From Locusta migratoria (Eukaryota; Arthropoda; Insecta; Orthoptera; Acrididae): DNA of 64,000 nucleotides. Position 1 is the stretch's first letter. Every line of letters starts with the position of its first letter. Location: positions 313,603,270-313,667,269 of the forward strand of contig CM048744.1 in NCBI GenBank assembly GCA_026315105.1, read 5' to 3'. The notes beneath the pieces were generated by a model that was not told the origin of the DNA, searched no databases, and saw only the letters and a list, made by a program, of their open reading frames with translations. Made by a program: the position numbers and the translations under genes. Below, piece by piece: positions 44,466-55,029 of this stretch.

Positions 44466-46826
44466 TCAGTTAGCGGAGATTGAGACCAGGTGGGCAACGG
44501 GAGGAGAGAATAAGCTGAAGGCTAGTTCCCATCTCCGGAGTTCTGAAAGGTTGGTGTCGGTGGTAAGTATCCAGATAACCCGGACGGTGTAACACTGCGC
44601 CAAGATGTGCTGGCCGTGCACCAAGACATGTTTAGCCACAGGGTGATCCTCATTACCAACAAACACTGTCTGCCTGTGACCGTTCATGCGAATGGACAGT
44701 TTGTTGCTGGTCATTCCCACATAGAACGCTTCACAGTGCAGGCATGTTAGTTGGTAAATCACGTGGGTGCTATCGCAAGTGGCTCTGCCCTTGATCGTGT
44801 ACACCTTCCGGGTTACTGGACTGGAGTAAGTGGTGGTGGAAGGGTGCATAGGGCAGGTTTTACAATGGGGGCGGTTGCTTGGGTAGGAGCCAGAGGGTAG
44901 GGAAGGTGGTTTGGGGGTTTCATAGGGATGGACTAGGAGGTTACGAAGGTTAGGTGGGCGGCGGAAAGACACTCTTGGTGGAGTGGGAAGGATGTCATTA
45001 AGGATGGATCTCATTTTGGGGCAGGATTTAAGGAAGTCGTATCCCTGCTGGAGAGCCACATTCAGAGTCCGCTCCAGTCCCGGAAAGTATCCGGTGACAA
45101 AAGGAGCACTTCTGGGATTCTTCGGTGGAAGGTTCTGGTTATGGAGCAATGAGGAGGTGGCTCTGGTAATTTGCTTCTGAACCAGATCAGGAGGATAGCT
45201 GCAGGATGTGAAAGCTGTTATTAGGTTATTGGTGTACTGGTTCAGGGATTCGGGACTGGAGCAGACTCTTTTGCCACGAAGACCTAAGCTGTAGGGAAGG
45301 GAACGTTTGATATGGAATGGATGGTAGCTGTCATAATGGAGGTACTGTTGTTTGTTGGTAGGTTTGATGTGGACGGACGTGTGAAGTTGGCCGTTGGACA
45401 GATGGAGGTCAATATCGAGGAACGTGGCATGGGATTTGGAATAGGACCAGGTGAATTTGATGGGACCAAAGGAGTTGAGGTTGGAGAGGAAATTCTGGAG
45501 TTCTTCTTCACTATTAGTCCAGATCATGAAGATGTCATCAATGAATCTGTACCAAACTTTGGGTTGACATGCTTGGGTATCCAGGAAGGCTTCCTCTAAG
45601 CGTCCCATAAATAAGTTTGCGTACGAGGGGGCCATCCTGGTTCCCATGGCTGTTCCCTTTAGTTGTTGGTATGTCTGGACCTCAAAGGTGAAGAAGTTGT
45701 GGATTAGGATGAAGCTGGCTAGGGTATTAAGGAAAGAGGTTTTAGGTAGGGAAGTGGGTGGTCGGCGTGAAAGGAAATACTCCATCGCAGCAAGGCCCTG
45801 GGTATGTGGGATATTTGTGTATAGGGAAGTGGCATCAGTGGTTACAAGGATGGTTTCTGGAGGTAACAGGCTGGGTAAGGATTTCAGGCGATCGAGGAAG
45901 TGGTTGGTGTCTTTGATGAAGGATGGGAGACTGCACATGATGGGTTGAAGGTGTTGGTTTATGTAGGCAGAGATTCGTTCTGTGGGGGCTTGGTAACCGG
46001 CCACAATTGGCCGGCCTGGATGATTAGGTTTGTGAATCTTAGGAAGTAGGTAGAAGGTAGGGGTGCGGGGTGTCGGTGGGGTCATGAGTTTGATGGACTC
46101 GGGTGAAAGGTTTTGTAGGGGGCCTAAGGATCTGAGAATTCCCTGAATCTCTGCCTGGACATCAGGAATGGGGTCATATTGACAGACTTTGTAGGTAGTA
46201 TTGTCTGAAAGCTGGCGCAGTCCCTCAGCCACATACTCCCGCCGATCAAGTACCACGGTTATGGATCCCTTGTCGGCAGGGAGAATGATGATGGAGTGGT
46301 CAGCCTTCAGATCACGGATAGCTCGGGATTCAGCTGCGGTAATGTTGGGAGTAGGATTAAGGTTTTTCAGGAAGGACTGAGAGGCAAGGTTGGAAGTAAG
46401 GAATTCCTGGAAGGTTTGAAGGGGGTGATTTTGAGGGAGAGCGGGTGGGTCTCGCTGTGATGGAGGACGGAACTGTTCTAGGCAGGGTTCAATTTGAATG
46501 ATGTCTTGGGGAACTGGATCATCAGGAGTAGGATTATTTTTCTTCGTGGCAAAGTGATATCTCCAGCCAAGGCTACGAGTATAGGATAGTAGGTCTTTGA
46601 CAAGGGCTGTTTTGTTGAATTTGGGAGTGGGACTAAAGGTGAGGCCTTTGGATAGGATGGAGGTTTCAGATTGGGAGAGAGGTTTAGAGGAGAGGTTGAC
46701 TACTGAATTGGGATGTTGTGGTTCAGGATTGTATGGATTAGGATTGTGAGGTTTGGGGGGGAGTGGAGCTGGAAGTGGGAGATTGAGCAGATGGGAGAGA
46801 CTGCACAGAAACCCAGTCTCTCCCAT
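44466..46826 (-). CDS. Family-2 PLE RT plus GIY-YIG protein, uninterrupted, N-terminally truncated
   Basis: 786 codons; homology to copy E starts at SLSHLLNLPLPAPLPPKP (about residue 10), so the first residues come from the fold-back junction and roughly 170 N-terminal residues are missing. Retained: IIILPADKGSITVVLDR, FYLLPKIHK, VTTDATSLYTNIP, GTAMGTRMAP, RFIDDIFMIW, the linker cysteines (SNRPHCKTCP, where the first Cys of CNRPRC is Ser), and GIY-YIG residues VIYQLTCLHCEAFYVGMT. All catalytic RT and nuclease motifs are intact in one frame, making it the most complete uninterrupted family-2 ORF here. The missing N-terminal portion carries no known catalytic motif. Confidence 0.9.
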   Translation of the reverse strand: MGETGFLCSLSHLLNLPLPAPLPPKPHNPNPYNPEPQHPNSVVNLSSKPLSQSETSILSKGLTFSPTPKFNKTALVKDLLSYTRSLGWRYHFATKKNNPTPDDPVPQDIIQIEPCLEQFRPPSQRDPPALPQNHPLQTFQEFLTSNLASQSFLKNLNPTPNITAAESRAIRDLKADHSIIILPADKGSITVVLDRREYVAEGLRQLSDNTTYKVCQYDPIPDVQAEIQGILRSLGPLQNLSPESIKLMTPPTPRTPTFYLLPKIHKPNHPGRPIVAGYQAPTERISAYINQHLQPIMCSLPSFIKDTNHFLDRLKSLPSLLPPETILVTTDATSLYTNIPHTQGLAAMEYFLSRRPPTSLPKTSFLNTLASFILIHNFFTFEVQTYQQLKGTAMGTRMAPSYANLFMGRLEEAFLDTQACQPKVWYRFIDDIFMIWTNSEEELQNFLSNLNSFGPIKFTWSYSKSHATFLDIDLHLSNGQLHTSVHIKPTNKQQYLHYDSYHPFHIKRSLPYSLGLRGKRVCSSPESLNQYTNNLITAFTSCSYPPDLVQKQITRATSSLLHNQNLPPKNPRSAPFVTGYFPGLERTLNVALQQGYDFLKSCPKMRSILNDILPTPPRVSFRRPPNLRNLLVHPYETPKPPSLPSGSYPSNRPHCKTCPMHPSTTTYSSPVTRKVYTIKGRATCDSTHVIYQLTCLHCEAFYVGMTSNKLSIRMNGHRQTVFVGNEDHPVAKHVLVHGQHILAQCYTVRVIWILTTDTNLSELRRWELAFSLFSPPVAHLVSISAN

Positions 46827-46834
46827 CTGCTCAG
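46785..46834. repeat. 20-nt perfect inverted repeat at the 5' end of PLE copy 3
   Basis: tgagcagatgggagagactg (46785-46804) and its exact reverse complement (46815-46834) around a 10-nt loop. One arm is native PLE coding sequence; the other is a snap-back copy of it. Confidence 0.9.
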
Positions 46835-47221
46835 TGAGTGCCAGCCAGAAAACATCATATTTCTAACGTAAAGTTCTTAAAAATCAACCATGGATGATAA
46901 ATTTAATAGTTTTGAAAAGTCAGCTCCTCTGGGTGAGGAAATCATAATTTTGTGAAAATTGAGTAGCCTACGTCAGAAATAGGATGAATTAAATTATAAT
47001 TTGCATCAGGAATTATGTCAGAAACTGGCTGAAAGAAACTTGTGCAGAGAATAAAGAAGAACTTGAAAATCAAATTATTCAGGTAAAATCTGAATTGGAA
47101 ACTAGGATGGCACTGTAGAGGGTGAAGTGGAAGGAAATTCAGTATATGTGGTAGACAAATTTGAGAATGTAAATTCTAATTTTGTATAAATTAAACAGGA
47201 AGCAGAAAAAAATAAATAATA

Positions 47222-47490
47222 TATATGTGTGTGTTTGCATGTGGATATGTGTGAGTGTGTGTGTATTTGTTTACCTTCCTTTTTGTCCCCTAAGGTAAGT
47301 CCTTCCACTCCTGGGATTGGAATGGGTCCTTTTCCACTTCCTTAAAACCCGCATCCTTCCCTTTCTCCTCTCCTTCCTTCCTCTTTTTCCTGAAGAAGCC
47401 ACCAGTGGTGGTGAAAGCTCGAATGTTTGTGTGTTTGTGTGTGTTTTATGTTTCTGTCGACGAGCCTATACTTTAGGTAAGACAAAAATC
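47222..47490 (+). mobile_element. Isolated family-2 PLE tail unit
   Basis: A single tail: GT-rich start, ggtaagtccttccactcctg, gggattggaatg, an aaaacc phrase, the hammerhead-like motif (47390-47416), a GT run, gtcgacgagcc and terminal ggtaag. No coding sequence is attached; it faces copy 3 head to head. Confidence 0.78.
47390..47416 (+). ncRNA. Hammerhead-like motif in isolated PLE tail
   Basis: CTGAAGA, A, stem GCCACC / GGTGGT with loop AGT, then GAAAGC. All six pairs form (one G-U) although three left-arm positions differ from the unit at 12676. Confidence 0.5.
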
Positions 47491-48304
47491 TTTATTCATG
47501 TCAAATTTATATAGATCACGTCAAATTTAGTGCATGTGTTGGGAGTAGTAATGTTTCTATTGTTAAATGTAAAGAATTTAATGACTTTGAACCTAATGAT
47601 GATGGGCAATCATTAATACAACATGAAGAACCTATGTGTCAGGCATTATGGTTGAATAGTGAGGATGCAGGTAAGATGATGGATAGTTTGTCTAAAGTAA
47701 GTTGATAATGTAGAGAGTTCAGTAACAAATAGTAGTGGGAGTAGTGACGAATCTAGTAATGAGAAAATTGAGGTAAATGAATTTATATTTGATGATAATA
47801 GTAAAGTAGTTATTAAGACAGAATTGGAAGGAATTAGTAAACAAGAAGAGAATGTAGATAGAAAAGAGTAGGGAAGTGGAAGTAGACCATAGCGTGTGTC
47901 ACTTATAGCTTTGAGTAATTTGTGTGAAATGAATGATTGCTTATCCAAGGAAAAAATTAATGATCTGTTGTATGAGAAAGAAGTAGTAGTAAGTACTGGT
48001 AGGGTGTTATATCCAATAGTGTCAAAAAGTGTGCAGGGGACCTGTAAATTGCTTGCTAGACAGTAATAGTGATCTTAATGATGTTTCTAAGACTTTGTTT
48101 GAATCAATTAAGGCTACAGATAGAATAATGGTAATGCATGTTTCTCGTATAAAGATTATTGGTGCTAACGGTAAGTTATCCAAGAGTGTGAAGAAGGAAG
48201 TTGTATTAGTGGAGTTAGCAGAAGAAGAGGTAGTGTGTAATCTCTTAATGATACCAGATCTTAGTCTTAACATGATTTTTAGGACAAAATTTTTGTGTGA
48301 ATGA

Positions 48305-48846
48305 TGTGTAAATATTGATATTGCTAGTGGTAATTTTAACTAAGTAGGTAGGGTGTTTGTCATTCTTTGAGGAATACATTGCTTGGCAAATAATGCCTTC
48401 CCTCAGCTAGGTGATACTATTCTTCATTTCTTAAGTCACTTCATTCTTCTTCTAATATCCTATGAGTAGTCTGTTAGCTCTTACTATGTTTTGTTTAGTA
48501 TAGGTAGATGCAATAGCATAATTGTAAGTTACCATAGTGTAATTGTAGGCTACCATAGTGCAATATAGGGTGCCATAACATAGTGTGTATTATGTAATGT
48601 TTGTCTGAAACCAGTACCATTCCATTTTAATTATGTATTTTCTGTACAGCATATATGTAGCAGCAGCAAAAGATTACACTTAAATTTAGTGCAATTTGAT
48701 ACTTACCGAGATGAAGTCAGTGTGTTACACTTTCTTAGTGTATTAGTGATCTTCCAAGTGAGTTGTGAGCAAAATGATCATAGCTATTTAAGAAATTTGT
48801 ATCTGTGGCCATGAATTTAAAGACGTATGGTAATGAAAAGAGAAGT
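48305..48846. other. No recognisable gene
   Basis: AT-rich; short diverged repeats of taccatagtgtaattgtag around 48520-48560. Possibly the continuation of the LTR-element debris. Confidence 0.4.
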
Positions 48847-48856
48847 TATGAAATGT

Positions 48857-49048
48857 TCAAATGTTTGTAGAGCTTATGGGCCTTAACTATGGGCTCATCA
48901 GTCCCTAAACTTACAAACTACTTATGAACTAGCTAATACTAAGGACAGCACAAATATCCATGCCCGAGGGGGGGTTCAAACCTCCGATCGTAGTGGCCAT
49001 GCAGAATGTGACAGGCGCGCCGCAGACAACTCGGCCATCACGGACGGC
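48857..49048 (-). mobile_element. SINE, minus strand, with 10-bp target duplication
   Basis: 3' end ttcaaatgtttgtag at the left, body and gaggtttgaacc (B box) on the minus strand. tatgaaatgt repeats at 48847-48856 and 49049-49058. Confidence 0.85.
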
Positions 49049-49153
49049 TATGAAATGTGTAAGGTTCTGTCTGTATTGAAGTAATGAAAGTAAAAGCTGG
49101 TAAGTTACTGTGGACGAGGGTGCTGGAGATTTTCATCTTTTCTTTGATAGGCT

Positions 49154-49357
49154 TGTGGCATCCCATGAATTGATATTACACACAGGAGCCAAAAGTAATC
49201 TCTTTGGTCGAGATACATGATCACTGCCTCAGCAACAAGACAGTCAGTGCTTCTCTGTATGCTAAAGTCTAAATGTCTGTTGGTTGTAGAACGTTAATAA
49301 AGTGATTTTTTGCCAGCATGTCTGTGCATTATTATATGGTAGTGTTTGTAGAAAACA
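49154..49357 (+). repeat. 5' LTR of gypsy element at 49154-53808
   Basis: Begins TGTGG, ends about gaaaaca; contains ttaataaag, a possible polyadenylation signal. Confidence 0.8.
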
Positions 49358-50149
49358 CAGTGGTGAGCCCGACATCATTCGGCAACTGCACCATGTGTGA
49401 GAAACTTGCTGTGTATCTGCATCCAACAACAGTTCCATTACAGCCTAACAATGGCTTTCAACAGTGGACAAATTGCACTGGATCCCCATGATCCTTTGCA
49501 ATTTTTGGCACAGAATGTACCACTCATTAAATTTGAGGAAGATTTAATGAATGTCCAAGCGCTCACCTCTTTCAACTGCGCCGCGCGGTGTTTTCCAATA
49601 ACTGGCATGGACTTTGGCACCATATGCTCCTGCCGCCATGTTGCCTAATTCCGACAGGAAACCAGTGTGTGCCCAAGGACATGAGCGTTTCACACAGTGT
49701 TTTAACGCAAGTTCTTTAATTGCTACAAATGTGATGCCATATCGGTCTGCCTATGCCTGTGATAAACAGTTCAGTGTACATGTTGTACCTGGCATCCTGA
49801 CACAGCTTGCTGTGTCACCACTGTTGTTCACGTGTCCATTTTCTGATCTGCACATGACGCCCAGTGTCTTCGTCATAACGCCATCTGCAGCAGAACCTGT
49901 GTCGCACTCACCCACGTGTGTTCTGCAGTTCGGTCTGACTTGTGTGCCACCATACAACCTGCACTCGACAACCAGCAACACTGCCGTGATGCCACCTGCT
50001 GCATCGCATGATGCCACATGCACACCAATGTATGACCCACACTCAACACTTGGCATCACAACTGTGTGCCTCCTGCTGCACCTACCATGGTGTGTGACAC
50101 CATTTTCGCACTGCTGTACGAACTGCTAATGACGCCAATGATCAGTGTT

Positions 50150-50660
50150 CCTTGGTGAGACCTCAGTTGGACACAACTCCTCACCACTGGAATTTTCTGA
50201 AGCTGCCACCACTAGACAAATCTAATCTTATAACATGGTTCATGTTGGTGGAATCTATCTTTGAGTTACACAACATTACGAGTGATGATGCTCAATTCTT
50301 GTGTTTAGTCACACACCTCCATGACCAGTGATATCATCCTGTCACCTCCACCTGCACAAAAGTTCCACAATGCAAAGAAGATTCTTCTAAGATGCTTGTC
50401 ACGCTTGCTGGATGAGGCATTGACTCACATTATCAAGGAGGTAAACATCGATGACTCCACTCCTGGCCAGCTCTGGCGCCACCTGCGGTCTCAACTGGAT
50501 CACTCCTTCCTACCGGACCCAGCGCTGTGGGCTATTAAACTGCCAGCCAAGCTACAAATCTGGCTCTTAGCACTGTCAACAAAGCCAGTCAACACTTGTC
50601 TGGTGTATGCTGACAGGGCGTACCAAGTGATGTGCTACTGCCAGTTGATTTCTGATTCAC
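50150..50660 (+). pseudogene. Gypsy gag remnant
   Basis: Reads LPPLDKSNLITWFMLVESIF and DDAQFLCLVTHLHDQ, then after a frame change DIILSPPPAQKFHNAKKILL, DSTPGQLWRHLRSQL and LPAKLQIWLLALS. This is the capsid pattern of insect gypsy gag (W...E..F, then a PP..Y..LK..L block, then a P.Q.L..L... block). Stops are frequent. Confidence 0.7.
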
Positions 50661-50664
50661 CGGT

Positions 50665-51500
50665 GTGCAGAGTTCAACAACCAGACACACCTCTTCTTTT
50701 GGCCTAAAGAACACAGTGCAGACCTGGCAGCGATTCATTGATTCGCTCCTCTTCCAGGTCCCGTTTTGCTATGAATACCTTGACAATATCTTAATTTTTT
50801 CATCCTCCCAGCAAGAGCATGAGGACCATCTGGTGCACGTACTTAAGGCATTGCAAGACAACATCGTTCACATTAATGATGACAAGTTTCAACTATGCAA
50901 AGAAACTGTCACTTTCCTTGGACATGAGGTTTCAGAGCAAGGCAGGTGCCCCATCTCAGATTGTGTTTCACTCATACTGCAACTCCCACTTCCAGAGACA
51001 TATAAAGAGTTGCACTGCTTCCTGAGAATGATTAATTTCTTCAGGTACCACATTCCTAATGCGGCTTTACTACAAGTACCGTTAACCAATGCACTAGCAG
51101 CCAACAACACGCCAGGCGAGCGCAAGTTCCTTGGACAGACGATATCACTGCTGCGTTCAACCATTTAAAGACAGCACTTACTCACGCAGTCACATTAGCA
51201 CATCCCATTCTGTATGCTAAAATTTCAATTACCGCGGACGCTAGTGACTCTTCAGTGGGCACCATGCTGCAACAACATGTCGGTGACCATTATGAGCCAT
51301 TATGTTTCTTTCCAAAAATTTAACGCCCTCTCAATGTAAATGGTCCAGGTTTTACAGAGAACTCTACACTATTTACACTGCCATCAAATATTTAGATAGG
51401 ACATCGAGGGCCACCCTCTAACTGTCTATACCGATCACCGCCAATTTGCAGACACTATACGTAACCCGTCAGGTGATCCCCTCCTCAGTGCTGGCGGCAT
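50665..51500 (+). pseudogene. Gypsy reverse transcriptase and RNase H remnant
   Basis: RT fingers and most of the palm are missing; the ORF resumes at TWQRFIDSLLFQVPFCYEYLDNILIF, where the second catalytic Asp of YLDD is Asn. FLGHEVSEQG and LHCFLRMINFFRYHIPNAA follow. RNase H fragments (ITADASDSSVGTMLQQ near 51233) continue in other frames. The active-site change and deletions make it inactive. Confidence 0.8.
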
Positions 51501-51565
51501 TTAGACTTTAATTCACAACTGATGTAAGATATGTCCACAGTGCAGACAATGTCATAGCAGATTAT

Positions 51566-52860
51566 ATGTTGTGCATTGATGATATCTCGGCACCCATGTA
51601 TTTTGACAGACTCATACGTCTTCAGCAGACTGACGATGAAATACAAGAGTTACTTCACTCTCCGGACACGTCACTATGCATTGAACCCCGCTCATTACCT
51701 GGCTCAGGGATCCCAGTCTTTTGTGACATTTCCACCAGCGTGGCGCATCCCCTGGTTCCTTTGCCGATGTGCGCAGACATTTTCCGTTCTCTTCACATCC
51801 TTTCCCGCTCTGGGGTTAAGGTGACCTTAAAGTTGTTTTCCAAACAATTTGTTTGGCCGAATATGCAATGGGACTGCCAATTGTGGACTCAGCCATGCTT
51901 ATCGTGTCAATGCAGTGAAGTCAATAGGCATATGCAACCCCAACTAGGCAGTTTTGAAACCCTCACACGCCATTTTAAACATATTCATTTGGATGTCATT
52001 GACCCCCTTCTCATTTTTGACGGGTATCATTATATACTATCAGTGAATACCGTACTACTCGATGGGTCAAAGCCATCCTACTCAAAGACATTTCTACAGC
52101 AACTGTCGCATGTAATTTCATTTATATGTGGATATCGCAGTTCGGCTGTTTGTCCTCACTACTGATCAGGGGCAACAGCTAGAGTCCCTTTTCAATAACT
52201 TGTGCAATCTGTGCGGCACCAATAGATTCTGTATGACAGCCTTCCTTGTTGAGAGATGGCATCACACCCTCTAAACGGTCCTCACGTGCCACGACGGTAA
52301 CTGGACCAACGCCCTTCTGTGGATTTTTCTCGGCATCTGCACTGTACACAAGGAAGATCTACGTGCCTCCCTGACCAAGGCAGTTTACGGCAAACCATTT
52401 GTACTTCCCGTGGATTTTGTCTCCGACACTGACCACCCCTCACAAACTGATTTGCCAATGCTTGTCGAATGCGTACGTGAACATATTGCATGCATCCCCC
52501 CATCGTGTAACCATTGTACACCGCATGTGTTTATACACAAAGTGCTGGAGGACTGCAAGCTCGTAATGCTGTGAGACAACACTGTGCACCCACCACTACA
52601 GATGCCTTATTCCAGCCTATGCAGATCGAAGAACACATTTGACACTTCACTTATTGGAGGTGTTGTTACAGTCTCCATCAACTGGCTGAAACCAGTGTGG
52701 ACGCTTTCCCCTGCATGTGTGACCTCACAGGTAGGAAACGATGATGCAGACAGCCCTACAACAAGTGATCTGACAGTGTGTGACAATCTTTCACCTACAT
52801 ATGGTGTTCCTGCGTGTGACGACGGCCTGCCGAGTTCCGAGAATGCATGTGATGACTGAG
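51566..52860 (+). pseudogene. Gypsy integrase remnant
   Basis: Zinc-binding region LHILSRSGVKVT...WP...C..C (second His of the usual LSHPG replaced), core HIHLDVIDPLLIFDGYHYIL with the first catalytic Asp, then in other frames KEDLRASLTKAVYGKPFVLP and a C-terminal VSINWLKPVW. Stops and frameshifts break it. Confidence 0.75.
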
Positions 52861-53619
52861 TTTTAGACTGATCAGGCAGACTCTGCCCACCTGCAGCCAC
52901 CTGCCAGTGCAATGCACATCTGCTGCATATTGTGCTGGACAACTTGCCAACATTTGCAGGTTTTTCTCTGATCCCCAACTTCGACACCTCCCAGTCCTGC
53001 GCCACACCGACGACACTGCACCTCGCCGATTCCCACATTTCTGATGCAGACGCCTATATCACATACACTGTGGACATCTCCACCTATCCACAGGACGACG
53101 TGACCATCCATCTGTGGGACGAAACATTGTTAGTCCTTTTCCGACAACCCCTCCACTCCTATAAACATCACCTTAATCAAACACCTCACCTTACCCACTT
53201 CCGCCGACTCTTCAAAGATCGCAGCATCTTTAAGCATGTCATATGTCCTATATCTGTCAGTTCCCCTCCTTTATCCCCCTTCCCCACCCTCTGCGGTTTA
53301 ATTTCTCAATCTCTACATCACCTGTGCTGGTTGGGGGACTACATATTGTCTTCCCCAGCTCTCACCTCTCTACGGGGTGGTACTCATGATGCTCTACACC
53401 ACCTGTGTCATCGCACACACCAGAAGCGTGTGACCTCCCCATCCGACAGCCATGGCCACACTGGCCTCAGCGACCCCGCCACATTGCACGGTCTCACTAT
53501 GACACACACTTCACGCCCCTTGCCGGACTACGGGCCACCACCACCTGACAACACAGCAACGGCACACTCCACTCCAGCCACACTCCCAGCGGGGGGGGGG
53601 GGGGGGGGGTCAGCGGGCT

Positions 53620-53808
53620 TGTAGTGTCCTGTGAATCGATATTACACACTAAAGCCAAAAGTAACCTCTTGGTCGAGGCTTACGATCAGTGCCTCAGCAG
53701 CAAGACAGTCAGTGCTTCTCTGTATGCTAAAGTGTAAACGTCTCTGTTGGTTGTAGAACATTAATGAAGAGATTTGCTGCCAGCATTTCTGTGTGCTGGT
53801 AGAAACCA
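53620..53808 (+). repeat. 3' LTR of gypsy element at 49154-53808
   Basis: Begins TGTAG, ends aaacca; a few point and length differences from the 5' LTR show some age. Confidence 0.8.
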
Positions 53809-53942
53809 TAGGCTATTGAAATGAATATTGATGGAGTAATGAGGTAATGGAATATTATGAGGATGTAGATAAGAGGTGAGATAAGATGAAGCATATTAGT
53901 TGATGAGATATCATAATTAGGGTTTGACAAACATTTAATTAT

Positions 53943-54358
53943 AAAATTGGAAAGTCCAGGTTGGAATAAATAATATAGTGAGGACAGTTTACTACTCACC
54001 GCAAAGACGTGGCGACGAGCTGCGACAGGCACATACAAAAGACACACACATACAACACATTCAGCTATCGGCCATGGCCTTCTTCAGAAATAGAGCACTC
54101 ACGCAATCACACAGGCACACAACACAGTCATACAACCATCACCTCCGACTGCCACACTTCGAAGTGTGGCAGTCGGAGGTGATGGTTGTATGACTGTGTT
54201 GTGTTGTGTGCCTGTGTGATTGCGTGAGTGCTCTATTTCTGAAGAAGGCCATGGCCGATAGCTGAATGTGTTGTATGTGTGTGTCTTTTGTATGTGCCTG
54301 TCGCAGCTCGTCGCCACGTCTTTGCGGTGAGTAGTAAACTGTCCTCACTATATTATTT
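53943..54358 (-). mobile_element. Palindromic retroposon 1 (fold-back, hammerhead-like motif on both strands)
   Basis: Arms 53967-54160 and 54161-54358 are near-perfect inverted copies (the right arm has a 5-nt tgttg insertion) with centre cttc|gaag. About 24 extra bases (attggaaagtccaggttgga...) lie only on the left. The perfect 14-nt repeat aaacatttaattat flanks it (53929-53942, 54359-54372). Each arm holds CTGAAGA-AGGCCATGGCC-GATAGC followed by a GT-rich stretch and ggtgagt, the same order as in family-2 PLE tails. Orientation is assigned from the left-side tail, which resembles the 3' end of PLE fragment B (cacctggaaagttt). Confidence 0.8.
54239..54262 (+). ncRNA. Hammerhead-like motif, palindromic retroposon 1, right arm
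   Basis: CTGAAGA, A, GGCCATGGCC, then GATAGC. A mirror copy is on the minus strand in the left arm. GATA replaces GAAA, which would be expected to weaken a true hammerhead core. Confidence 0.3.
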
Positions 54359-54372
54359 AAACATTTAATTAT

Positions 54373-55000
54373 GATGTATAATGAAATAATTATAATGAGT
54401 AGGTAGATGAAGCAATTATAATGAGTAGGTAGGATCAATGATTAGGGAGCATGTCTTTACTATTGCAGATTTTCTATGGATTCTGTCTTACATATAACTA
54501 GGTAAGATTTGTGAGTTAAGATGTGAAAGATTTTATACAGATTTACATATATTTCATCTTCGGCAGATACAACTGGTTCTGTGTAAGGTATTTTAGCAAA
54601 TGTTCAGTGTAACACTAATTTCAGAATCTACCATCTTTTTTATTTAATAACTAGATCATTTATTTGTTGCTCTGTATTTATCATCTGTGAGTAGGAAGTG
54701 GGGATCATAATTTTTAGGAACACATGCTGTCAATAGAACTGCATTAGACTACCATGGTACTTTAATATAAGAGGATAAAATATAGATTTTGGTATTATAA
54801 TTGGTTAATATTAATTTATTCAGTATTATTTACACTATCTTTTACTACAGTCAGTTGTATGTAACTGTTTACTTGTCCATTATAATTAATGTAATGAACC
54901 CAATTAACAACACATAATTTTCAGTGACATTGTTTGAAAGACATAAATAGTATGTGTTAGCAGCATGTAATAGAGAATTGTTTAGTCAGTTGTCAGAGCC
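54373..55000. other. AT-rich flank with 26-bp offset duplication
   Basis: attataatgagtaggtag occurs at 54389 and again 26 bases later. No gene recognised. Confidence 0.45.
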
Positions 55001-55029
55001 ACAATCCATGCTAGATGAGAGTCTTGTTT

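Larger units (their letters stand above)
44085..46834 (-). mobile_element. Family-2 PLE copy 3
   Basis: Minus strand with an uninterrupted ORF, a tail with a hammerhead-like motif (44168-44194), a GGTAAGT-type site near 44290, and the same terminal ggtaagtcatctctttt as copy F. The 5' end is truncated and closed by a 20-nt inverted repeat (46785-46834). The element is a few percent diverged from copies E and F. Confidence 0.87.
46850..48304 (+). pseudogene. LTR-retroelement gag-like coiled coil and retropepsin remnant, split by a PLE tail
   Basis: 46890-47110 reads DDKFNSFEK and LHQELCQKLAERNLCRE-like, then EELENQIIQVKSELETRM, a probable coiled coil. After the PLE tail (47222-47490), 48029-48304 reads GPVNCLLDSNSDLNDVSKTLF, RIKIIGANGK and LMIPDLSLNMIFRTKFL, the layout of an aspartic protease (LLDS-x-SD active site, later hydrophobic IIG and ILG-type motif). 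It differs from the gypsy element to its right. Frames are broken. Confidence 0.5.
49154..53808 (+). mobile_element. Ty3/gypsy LTR retrotransposon with both LTRs and 6-bp flanking repeat
   Basis: LTRs at 49154-49357 and 53620-53808 align throughout (shared agccaaaagtaa, agacagtcagtgcttctctg, atgctaaagt). taggct precedes the 5' LTR (49148-49153) and follows the 3' LTR (53809-53814). tggtgagcccgac follows the 5' LTR, a primer-binding-site-like phrase seen in insect gypsy elements. A G(20) tract lies at 53590-53609 before the 3' LTR. gag, RT, RNase H and integrase remnants lie in the usual order, all broken. Confidence 0.87.

Noticed and set aside
54099..54438. ORFs across the palindromic retroposons
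   Set aside because: They occur as mirror pairs on both strands of the palindrome and are identical in retroposons 1 and 2; a by-product of the inverted arms.
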